Positions 11,401 through 20,417 of a stretch of DNA of 64,000 bases are shown here, piece after piece. The stretch's first letter is position 1, and every line of letters starts with the position of its first letter. Source of the stretch: Kingdonia uniflora. Lineage: Eukaryota; Streptophyta; Magnoliopsida; Ranunculales; Circaeasteraceae. The notes beneath the pieces are model-generated. The model searched no databases. It was given only the letters and a program-made list of their open reading frames with translations, and was not told where the DNA came from. Where the stretch lies: positions 898,629-962,628 of the forward strand of contig JACGCM010002893.1 in assembly GCA_014058105.1 (NCBI GenBank), given 5' to 3'. Both the position numbers and the translations under genes were made by a program.

Positions 11401-14400
11401 TAGTTCTTATAAACTTGGTACTAGAGCGAGCAAGATTCTGCAGGAAAAATTTTGAACAATGAAGAAGACACCAAAGAAAACTACGCAAGGCGAGCATTTG
11501 AAAATGGCAGAAGAATCTACCACGCTTACGGTATCGAACACGTTGATGTCTAAACAAATCGAGGCGACGATGATTGCGGTAATGTCAATTCCGATAAAAA
11601 ACTCAATTTCCGATTTGGAAAATAGTGAACGGGGAACGGAGAGCGAGGGAATTCGTGGGAACTTGGAGAGTTCGTCAAGGGGAAGGGGAAGGGGACGAGG
11701 TGTTCTGATTAGTGGTTTTATGCGAGAGCGAAGATAAATTTGTCGATTCAAGGGATGAAGAGGGGTTTCTTGACCATCAACAAAATAGAGTTCTTGCGAC
11801 AGGGATGCCGAAAAACCTAGAAATTAGAGATATGGTTGCTGAAATTTGCGATTTGGGCGGGAAATGGTACCAAAATCAGCAAGTGGGAGTCGGAGGAAAG
11901 AGGGTGCAACACGTCGTGCGCGACAAGAGCGTCGAGGATGGAGGGGTACGTGACCGACAAGTCGTATCCGTACGAACCGAACACATGGGGACGTCAGCTA
12001 CCGGGTATTAGTTTTTTGAGTCCGACCCGACCCAAACTTGGATCCAACCCAGGCCATCAACCTCAACAGGGGAAGCCCAAACTCGACTCCTCATACGGAC
12101 CAAGTAAAATCTGCAGATCCGAGTCCAACAGGGGCGTCTCACAGATCGACTACCAACCAACGGGTTCTGTCGACCACCACGATCTCTCCAATAACAGTCC
12201 TAACTGTGCCTCTGGTCACGGTGAACACAGGGGGAACGCCAACAACGCCTACAGTCTCTCTCTCTTGGCCGACAGTGCTTCTGGTCTCTCTCTCTATGTG
12301 CTGACAGCGCCTCCAGTTTCTCTCACGACGAGGACACCGTCCATCACAGCGCCTCCGATCTCTCTCTGGACCGACAAGTTCAGCAACGAGATTCGGGGGT
12401 CAGTTTTGGTGGCATCGACATTAATAGTATCAGGTGTGCAAAGACAATTAGCAGAGATTGGAGAAGCAACGAACAACAGTCAGGAGGGCAAATGTCCGTA
12501 GGGGCACCACCTTAGTGCCCCTTCGACCTCATAGGCCACCAACACCACCACAGGGGGCAATGCACTCCAGACATGGTAGACAGTGGGCAAATAGAAGTGG
12601 GTTTATGACCGATCAGAGATATTAAGATGGGTTTGATCATAGGGGATACGGGGATAAGTATGGCTTCCACGAAAGGAGAGGCTGAAGTCGCAGAGTTCAC
12701 CCGAATAACTTTGGGACGCAGAGTCGAAACGATGGTTTTCAAGCAAACCCAGGGATAGGGAGTACTAGATATGGACAACAGCCGTAGTATGACACACATG
12801 GGTACAAATTTCAAGGTAGCCAGGAAAGTCAGGTAGTAAATGCTATTATTTCTGCCTTCCAAATTTTGACTTTTGAAGTTAAGTTAATGTGCACGAGTTT
12901 GATAAAAAGTGGGAGCGGACAATTTTATTGATTGGCAGAACATGGTCGACAATATTTTGACGTTTAAGATGTGCACAAGGCAAAGAACAATGAGCTTGGC
13001 AGAGATGAAACTAACAGGTTATACTTTAAATCGGTGGAAAAGTGTTCAACAGTTGAGAACATCTGTGGGAGAAGAAAATGTAACAGATTGGAAAGTTATG
13101 TGAGGAGAAGATGGCCCGTTTTATCCCAAGTACATATGAGGAAAGTTTTGCCAAACTCCAGACTTGCGACAGTCCAGGATTCAGGACGAGATGATCCAGT
13201 TCTCACCGTTGTGATAGTAAAGATGGTTCGTTGGGCAGAAACCAAGTTAAAACCATCTGAGTTTTTATCATCAACAACTCCAGCAACTAATGTAGAGATG
13301 GCAAAACCAGCTAGCACAACTATTGGCTATAATTGTGGGAAAACAATGCACATGAGGAGAGAATGTCCCAATCCTAGAAAACTCATGACACTTTTGTCAC
13401 AAAACCTTCATGATCATATCGATGAGGCACTCGATAAATTTTTAAGCGAAGACTACATAGATGTAGAGGCTGCTACTGTTGACCTTCCTCCTCCCTGAAT
13501 TCGTAGTCAAATTTTTTTAAGAGAGGTAAAGTTGATAGGTTGCAGTTGGTCGTCTCCTTCACGACCACGACCTATGCACGTTCTTTTATTGGCAGTTTTA
13601 GTAGTTTCTATTTATCGCATTATTGTAAGTATTTTGTGTTATTTAGAAAATCATTTAATTAGGGGATTACTCTAAGAAGTTTCCTATTTTGTTAGGAGAG
13701 GTGGGGGATTTCCTAGATATAGGTTGATCTTAAGGTAGATAATAGTTAGTGTTGAGTTTTGAGAGAGGAGAAACCTTAATTGGGTATGGAGAGAACTCGT
13801 AATCGTAGAGATTATTGAATAAAAGAGATTGTATTTATAAAATGATTAATAATCGCTTCCGCAATCGTAGTCCATATAAACTATAATACTTCTCATCATA
13901 GCATTTCATGTTATTTGATAATGTTTGATCATTAGACTTATAATCGTCTATAAATCGTTGGTGTCTACGGCAAAGATTGCAGCTCAAACTGAGGAGATCA
14001 TGTTCCATCTATGTTGAGTATATGAAGACCGACAACTGGAAGAAAGTCTGCTTGGACCCATGTCACAATATCAAGTACACTAACCGATAAGGAACTAAGT
14101 GTAGAGGTGATATTAATGACAACTCTACTAGTATATGAAGATTGGTGCACTTAAGGGAGGCATGTTATGTGGATATTGATAATGTGTCATGTAAATTGCT
14201 GAGATGAAGAGGGATTGCTTTGGAGGCATAATTCTATGTACAATAATCTTTTTGCTAGGCGTCAGAACTTGCAGTGCCGCTTTCATATTCCAAGTCCCTC
14301 GTACAACAGTAAAGTGCAAATTGATCAATGGTTCAGAACAACAGTTTCATCTGGAACAGCATATAATGATCTTTGGAGCAGCTGAGCAGCAGAAATAATT

Positions 14401-15486
14401 CTACTAGATTATGTTGTTAGGCACCGTGAGACTCAAATAAATGGGATGTGATAGTATGTGTATGGGAAAGCCCTTGGAGCCATGATATGTAAATAAAGTT
14501 CAAGTACCTTGTTGTTGAATGACATCAATACATTTCCATTTCTTTGGACAGCATACCTTGATCCTGATGCAGACATATTAAAAAAACAGTCACACACTTG
14601 CAAAAATGCTTACCCAGCAATATATTGATGTTTTAAGCATTAAAGAATACCAATTAAAAGATGGATGACAGATCCCAAAGAATGGCCTACACCAAAAGTA
14701 GGAAGATCCCCTACCTGCAGGGAGAAAAGCTTTCAGATTAAAATGTTCAAGGAGCGTGGGAAATCTCTCCACAAAATAAATAAAAAAAACAAACTCACAG
14801 TCTCTTGTAAGAATCGAAGACATCTATCAAATTTGAATTGTACTTCATCTGCAATCAAGAAGTGATCGAATCCACTAGAGTAGGGTGTGGCTATCACCAA
14901 AATACCTCTAAATCACAAAAGAAGTACATTAGAAAAATGTGTTGCTATATTGCAGTCACAATAGTAAATCAGGAAATATCTTGTGATAGAAGCAGCACTA
15001 ATCTAGTATAAATTTGTTGAACGTACTTTTCCGAAAGACGCTCAAGAAACAAACGGTAGGTGAGCTGAGGGGCAGCACCAACAAAAATTCCACCAACAAA
15101 ATGAATAATTGCTGTTGGTGTTGAGTTTTTAGGTTGAAGTACCCAGGCTCCCTGAATATCCTCCCAATCTCCAGAACCACCATGACTCTGCTTTGCAGTT
15201 TCTGTAATTAACCTAAATTTTTTGTAGAATTAGTGATTTTGTCAAAAGGCAAGAAGGAAGGTATTTGATTGTACCTTTCGATGTGATTGTAAATCTGAAT
15301 TTCCTTCTCGTTTTGGATACTGTTATCATTATTCTGAATTTCAGTGTTGTTGATCTTGAAGCTGATACAAGTATTATTAGGCCTTCTTCCTCTTCCTCCC
15401 CATTTCAATGAACCATAGGCCTTCCTCTCAACAACACAAGGCCACGAGGAGCCCAAACAAGACCACGTCATCGTCGTCGTCATCAT
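5479..15486 (-). CDS. DUF1350 family protein (alpha/beta-hydrolase-like), nine exons, complete
   Basis: Exons on the minus strand: 15,486-15,275; 15,212-15,027; 14,907-14,799; 14,714-14,651; 14,563-14,508; 7,802-7,695; 6,727-6,578; 6,038-5,868; 5,709-5,479. All junctions are GT-AG and phases agree, giving 1,287 bp or 428 residues. The family is of unknown function, with an alpha/beta-hydrolase look. Seen here are 'AIIHFVGGIFVGAAPQLTYR' and then 'GVGHSLGSVIHLLIG', whose GHSLG fits the GxSxG nucleophile elbow. The C-terminus runs from 'LPDVPPAMADAVNRGS' to 'SWMASNLGPKLLR' and stop. The first ~70 residues are basic and Ser/Thr-rich, compatible with a plastid transit peptide (inference). The start is uncertain: the Met at 15,486 was chosen; an in-frame Met at 15,528 would add 14 charged residues. 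Intron 5 is 6.7 kb and packed with LTR elements. The gene is head to head with the WBP2-like gene. Confidence 0.93.
7803..9487. other. Part of the large DUF1350 intron, no recognised gene
   Basis: AT-rich intronic DNA. It contains a 20-bp A run at 8,689-8,708 and a C-rich spot near 9,079. Minus-strand reading of roughly 8,880-9,310 gives broken protein-like fragments ('LFWEDGYEDLIKRITISEIM') that may be an old retroelement, but I could not assign a family. Confidence 0.4.
9493..9754 (+). repeat. 5' LTR of the TRIM-like element
   Basis: 262-bp direct repeat. It contains 'cactatttaagtg', a TATA-like site, and 'caataaaat', a polyadenylation-like signal, both near the 3' part as expected in an LTR. 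It differs from the right LTR at scattered positions, so the insertion is not recent. Confidence 0.88.
10889..11154 (+). repeat. 3' LTR of the TRIM-like element
   Basis: 266-bp partner of the repeat at 9,493. It opens with TGTTGGAGATTGCGATTTATGG and closes with CTCCTAATTTAATT, next to target duplication AATCC. Confidence 0.88.
11405..13906 (+). mobile_element. Gag-only LTR element (5' LTR lost), copy 1
   Basis: A primer-site-like 'cttggtactagagcgagc' at ~11,414 is followed by a gag reading that starts at 11,459 ('MKKTPKKTTQGEHL', later 'RGVLISGFMRERR'). It continues through frameshifted pieces (11,836-12,501; 12,971-13,498) to a zinc-knuckle-like segment 'NCGKTMHMRREC' and 'HIDEALDKFLSEDY'. 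No protease, RT or integrase follows. A right LTR beginning TGATAGGTTGCAG runs from 13,533 to 13,906 ('...CTCATCA'). The matching left LTR is not visible upstream of 11,405. Motif order and wording match the element at 16,078-18,321, so both belong to one non-autonomous family. It is in DUF1350 intron 5. Confidence 0.75.
13533..13906 (+). repeat. 3' LTR of gag-only element copy 1
   Basis: It starts TGATAGGTTG and ends TCTCATCA, about 374 bp. Its terminal section ('aatcgcttccgcaatcgtag') resembles the end of the LTR at 18,027-18,321 ('gatcgtttccgcaatatag' when reversed), linking the two copies. The exact end is inferred from TG...CA and this similarity. Confidence 0.65.
13907..14507. other. 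DUF1350 intron 5, right part
   Basis: Non-coding AT-rich sequence between the LTR element and the exon at 14,508. An open plus-strand frame at 14,204-14,398 has a hydrophobic start but no homologue I recognise and lies antisense in an intron, so it is not called a gene. Confidence 0.5.
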
Positions 15487-15672
15487 CTCTCTCTCTCTCT
15501 CCGGCTTTTCTTTCTTTGTACGCAACAACTAACGACGAGTACCCTTGTTGTTGTTGTTTGAAAAAACAACGCACACTCCCCCACCGCCTACTAGCTAATA
15601 ATAATAAGGGAATAATAATCGATCTCTCTTTCTCTCCTCTCTAAAAAAGAAAAAAAAGAAACAAGAAAGAAT
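15487..15672. promoter_or_regulatory. Shared head-to-head promoter region, 186 bp
   Basis: This is the whole space between the start codons of the DUF1350 gene (-) and the WBP2-like gene (+). It holds a CT run ('atctctctctctctctcc') near 15,485-15,502, GA/CT-rich leaders, 'cttgttgttgttgtttg' and an 'aataataataa' stretch. Both 5' UTRs must fit here or overlap, so a bidirectional promoter is likely. No obvious TATA box was seen. Confidence 0.6.
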
Positions 15673-18600
15673 ATGGCTGTGAACCCTCAGCTGTTTCCAA
15701 ACGGGATGCCTGTTCCGTTCCAGAACGAGATGTTCGTGTTAGCCAGAGATGGCGTAGACTTTGAGATTGACAAGATACCAGACGGGTAGGTACTCTTTTC
15801 TTTTCTCTTACCTCTTACTATTCATCTCAATTTTCATACATTATATTGTGTTTGTAGAACTCACGGTGGCTATGTGAAAACAAAGGGAATTATTTACTTG
15901 TCAAATATACGCATGCTCTTTGTTTCAAATAAACCTGTTGGGACCTTTACAAGCTTCGATATCCCCCTGGTAATCCCTCTCTCTCTTTTATTCTTAAGGT
16001 TTTTGGTACAATCTTCTGCCCAATTATTGGTGTTCACATCTTGCCTTCATTCATTTCTCATGAGTAACTCAAGGATTTCATAAAAACTATATTATGGAAG
16101 CCATCACAAACAAAATTAAACTAAAATAAGACTTTCCCAATAATAGAATTCACCCCCCACAACCTATCAACCCTCCCCAGCTATGAATAATTCGGTATCG
16201 GATCCGTCAATTTAATCTCCAAGTCCTCAGTATCCCTCATCTCCTCAACTCTATTTGCAACATGGTCCCTCAGTCTCTCTGTAATCAATGCCACATGTTT
16301 CCTGACATTTGGACAATCACGGCGCATGTCACTCGTCTTTTCACACCCAAAGCATTGGACTTCACTGCTATTCCCCATAGAACTTGTAAGAACCAGGGCC
16401 GTCCCTGGCTTTTACAAGGCCTTGTGCGAAGTTTTTTTTTTAGTTTAGAGATTATTTTTTTTAGTACTAGGCCTTGTTTTGAGAAGTTGGGTATTTGGTT
16501 TATGGGTCTTGTATAATGGGTTTGGTTTTGTGCTCGAATCTGAACTGGGTTGGGTTTAATATTTTTTATTTTATTGGGCTAGGCAATTGTTTTTCTTCTT
16601 CTTTGGGCCTGTACCGTCGCACATGTCGCACACCCTCATGGCCAAGCCTGGTAAGAACGTGTACCTACTATTGGAGTAGGCGTAGGAACCGCGGGAATTG
16701 AAGTTGTAACAGGAATTGTTATCTTGAACTTGCTCTCTATGTGCTTGGCTATCTCAACTACTTTAGTACTGGAATTCATGTTTACCATAGTCAGCTCATC
16801 TTGAATCTTTTTAACTAGACCGATTTTGAAGCGGCTAACTTTTTGTGCCTCTGTCTCAAATGTAGTAACCCTGGAGGAGAAAATGTAAAATTCATTGGTA
16901 TATTCATCTACCGTCTTCGGCTTCGGGTTATGTCTCAAACCCTGGAGTTTCGTAAAACTACCCCCTTCATAAGAAATTGAAATAAACCTTTGTACAATTT
17001 CTCGCCTCATAGATGCCCAGTAAGTGATGTACGCATACCCTGTATCCACTGCAAGGAGAAGATGGGCTGGAATCGTGGCTGTTATGGAGGGTGAAAGGAG
17101 AAGATGGGTTAGTTGGGCCTGAGTATCTCCATTTGGATTGAATTTTGCGGTCTGGCCCAAGCTACTTTTGAAAACTGTTTGTCGGGGGTGTAAAGTACTC
17201 ACGTGCTCCACATGTGATGTGCTTAAAACTTGTCTCCTGTGCCAAGATAGGTGTCATGCATGCCTCAAGGCATGCTATTAATAGATGTGCCATGCCCGAT
17301 GTCTTTGATCTTCTTCTAGCCCTACCAACCTCATTGATGACTCCACCAGTGCTTGTGACCACTCCGTTTGTTGGAATTTGTGATTGCATCGCTATGTCTC
17401 TCGCTCACATTGTCGATGATTCGTGTCGATCCCTCTTGTCAAACGAAACTGACGTGACAATGTTAAAGTGCCCCGGCAATTCCAGATCTATCGATGACCT
17501 CTCCGGTGTTGGTACCTCGGTGAATCAGTGTCGAATTTGGATTTTTCACTCGCCGTTGTCCAACCCTCTCTTCGTCTTGTGAATCGGCGAACTTATCGAT
17601 GCTTTCAACGCCAATACTGAGTTTAGCAAAGGGGTTGCTAAATTCCCAGCCTTCGTTTTTGTTATTTGAGTCGTAGTTCGCTTCCCTCGTACCTGTGGTT
17701 GTACCACGCCTGACAACGCAAATCGGAATTGGATTTTAAGGGATCAACACCGTTTTTCCTTGCATCCCGCATAAATCCTCCCAATGGGATTTCCCTACCT
17801 TGCCCCGTTGTTGTGTTACTCAAGTCTTCCAGTTCGAAGTTATTACGTTTTTCGTCAATGCTAAGGTTTTTAGTGTTAAGAGTCACCAACAAAGCCATCA
17901 TGACATCCAACTTTCCCTCCAAACTCGTTATTCGTTTTCCTTGTGTTAACTTTTTTGCGTTCTTTCCCATCTCGTATCGAAAAGAAAAAAAATTCCCGGA
18001 TTTTTCAATGACTCTTGTACCAAATTTGATAGAAACTATATTGCGGAAACGATCACAAACAAAAAAAAGCTAAAATATCACTTTATTAATCTCTCTCAAT
18101 TCATCTCTCTACAAAATTCATCTACTAATCTCATAAACTCTTAATGCTCACCAAAGAACTAAGTAACCCTACTCTCCATAACTCATCTTTACAAAAAGAG
18201 TATCTTTTGTTCTCTCCTACTAATTATTATGCATCGACATATATCCTTCTAATTAAATAAAATAACTAAAATAGGGAGTGCCCTCAAGATGTGCGTTGAA
18301 ACGACCCCCCACGACCTATCAGAATTGTTGGTCAAATTAATAGGAGTTTCTGGATGATTTATTCTTCTGCTTTCGAGGAAATAAAATAGGAAGTGAAGGT
18401 TCTAATCGTGGAGCACCAAGCTTGGACATCCCCTCCATTAGAGTTGACAAGGAGGTTTGGATGACAATTCAGGCACCTGTAGACAGAATGACATCCCCAA
18501 CTGTAATGTGATTAGTCAGCTTCTTCTGACCTGCAATAAGTTATCATTGATATTTCGTTTCTAGGAGGAATGGTTATTTTTTGCTAGGTTTTGAGATCCT

Positions 18601-19447
18601 GATTCCAGAATGAGCTTAATTGCACCCCATTGACAGTGACATAATGACAGCCTTGTCTATGTATTTGTTGTCACCAGTTACTGTTTTGTGATTTCTAGGA
18701 GGCATCTCTGTATTTTTGTTACTTTTTAAGCTCTTGATTATAGAAGCTTATTTGCAACCTTCCTTCCACACACTCCGCTTCCCCCACTTTTAAGGTTTTA
18801 TCTCGCCATTTGTTGAGAGTTCAGCCTGGAAATCAGTGAAGTCTCTCACAAATATGTAACCTGGTTTCTTTGCAGCTCTATGTTCGCGAGGAGAAATTTA
18901 AGCAGCCAATATTTCTATGCAACAATATCTCTGGTCTCGTGGAGCCTGTAAGTATATGCAATAAATATGTTGTTTCAAACGGGTTATTTGTGATCTTGAT
19001 ATGTGTTTGGTGTTCAATGTGGGATGAATGGATGTTGCAGGTAGTGCCAGAAGACGCGCATAGAGCCCTTTACTCCACTCACTCCTTCAAGATATTGTTC
19101 AAGGAAGGCGGATGTGGAACTTTTGTTCCATTGTTTTTCAATTTGATTGCTTCTGTAAGACAGTATTCTCAACTCTCTGCATATGCTGCACCTGAACCAA
19201 CAACTCGTGTGGACCCCTTGCAAGCAGCTCAAACTCCAGTTGACGAAATGATGCGGCATGCGTAAGTTACCCGGTCTTTCTCTTTCCCTCTCACACGCAA
19301 ATGTATGGCCCAGTTTTTCTGACATTTATCCTTTGCAGGTATGTTGATCCAAATGATCCTACAAGAATCTTCCTGCAACAGCCAACATCAGAATCTCAGT
19401 TGAGGCGCCGCACCTACCAATCTCACCCTGCAGAGCACTCTATTTGA
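15673..19447 (+). CDS. WBP2-like GRAM domain protein (UPF0664 type), five exons, complete
   Basis: Exons 15,673-15,785; 15,858-15,969; 18,876-18,947; 19,041-19,261; 19,339-19,447. All introns are GT-AG and phases match, giving 627 bp or 208 residues. It begins 'MAVNPQLFPNGMPVPFQNEM' and contains 'TKGIIYLSNIRMLFVSN' (GRAM core), 'HRALYSTHSFKILFKEGG' and 'RVDPLQAAQTPVDEMMRHA', ending 'ESQLRRRTYQ...' . These match the conserved plant family related to WW-domain-binding protein 2; the plant member's biochemical role is not established, and a lipid-binding GRAM fold is the family expectation. Intron 2 (15,970-18,875) is 2.9 kb because a gag-only LTR element inserted in it. No damage to the reading frame is seen. 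Confidence 0.93.
16386..16658. mobile_element. hAT-type MITE inside the gag sequence, perfect 8-bp TSD
   Basis: A 257-bp insertion (16,394-16,650) starting CAGGGCCGTCCCTGG and ending GGCCAAGCCTG is flanked on both sides by GTAAGAAC (16,386-16,393 and 16,651-16,658). The 8-bp duplication and CAGGG... end are typical of hAT elements. Removing it brings the capsid part and the zinc-knuckle part of the gag together. It has no coding capacity. Confidence 0.92.
18027..18321 (-). repeat. 5' LTR of gag-only element copy 2
   Basis: 295 bp, TGATAGGTCGTGGGG...AGTTTCTATCA on the minus strand, immediately followed by the primer-site-like sequence. The shortened counterpart at 16,078-16,172 shares 'GATAGGTTGTGGGGGG' and 'gtttgtgatggcttccataatatag', so the right LTR has an internal deletion of about 200 bp. 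Confidence 0.78.
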
Positions 19448-20417
19448 CTGCAAAATAATAGATTTACCTGATACTAGGGAACAAACATATTGCATATTTG
19501 TGTGACTAAATAAAGGCAGTGCTGTCCAAAAATTACATTTACTGGTTATGTCAAGTATTAGAATAAAATGGAGAGCGGCATCTGCACTTTTTAAATTCTA
19601 ATAGGGTTATGAGTCCAACATTGATGCCTTTAATCTATGTTAATGTTGGTTTCTTTCTTTAGTAAGCAGCTTTCATGTGACATGCATCCTTGGGAGATCA
19701 ATTTTTATAGAAGTATAGATGGCTTGAAGCTTGTATATGTCGTAATAGTAGTAATCTAGAAAAAATATGGTGGTATGTACGTTGTGGCACCAGGGTCCAG
19801 GGATGCAACAAAATAAACCCTCCTTCAGTTCCATGTAGGAACTGTGGACAATTTTTACTTCTAGACAAGTAATGGCTCAATAGTAGTGCGTACCACCGTC
19901 AAGGTAGAGTTCTTGAATTCAAGCTTATTGGCTTTCGAGGGTTAACATGTCAACTAATACTTGCCCTTTGAGGCTTGGTGGTTCTACAATTATCCGGTCA
20001 CAGGTCTACCTTCCCGGTCATGTGTATAGTGATGCCATTGTTCCAGGTCCATTTCTTCCTTCAGCTCCATAATTAGCAAATATATCAGCCTCCCACTTCT
20101 ATTCTGTTATCTACTTTAGTGAACATTGGGATAAATATCCTCCCAATTACTGCATTACATCCAAAGGAATCAAAGCTTTAATTACTGGCTTTAAGTACCA
20201 CATTTGGCCATTTCTTTTTCTAAATGCAATTAATGTAGTTGGAGAAAAGGAAGAATACAATATAAGTACCAAATGGCAAGAAAAAACAATATATTGTATG
20301 TCGCAATGCAAAATAGAAAGTTTGCAGTTACATGCTTAAAAAGGACATTAGAAACAAATTATAATTGCTTATGAGGCAGCCTGTTGTACAGATAATCAAT
20401 CATATGATAGCGCTCTT
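19448..20417. other. Intergenic, between convergent WBP2-like and PRP38 genes
   Basis: 970 bp containing both 3' UTRs. 'ctaaataaagg' at ~19,507 is a plausible polyadenylation signal for the WBP2-like transcript. No further gene or repeat is seen. Confidence 0.6.

Larger units (their letters stand above)
16078..18321 (-). mobile_element. Gag-only LTR element, copy 2, in WBP2-like intron 2
   Basis: On the minus strand: left LTR 18,321-18,027 (TGATAGGTCG...CTATCA), then 'aatttggtacaagagtc' as primer site. Gag pieces follow at 17,970-17,662 ('MGKNAKKLTQGKRI', 'IPLGGFMRDARKNG'), 17,211-16,636 (a capsid-like 'KTVDEYTNEFYIFSSRVTTF') and 16,378-16,181 ('CFGCEKTSDMRRDC', a zinc knuckle with Asp in place of His). 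A shortened right LTR of about 95 bp (16,172-16,078) follows. Flanks GGATT/GAATT are a near-match 5-bp duplication. No pol domains are present. It belongs to the same family as the copy at 11,405-13,906. Confidence 0.8.

Noticed and set aside
14204..14398. Plus-strand frame with a hydrophobic, signal-peptide-like start
   Set aside because: Lies antisense within the DUF1350 intron, is only 64 codons, and has no recognisable relatives or transcript signals.
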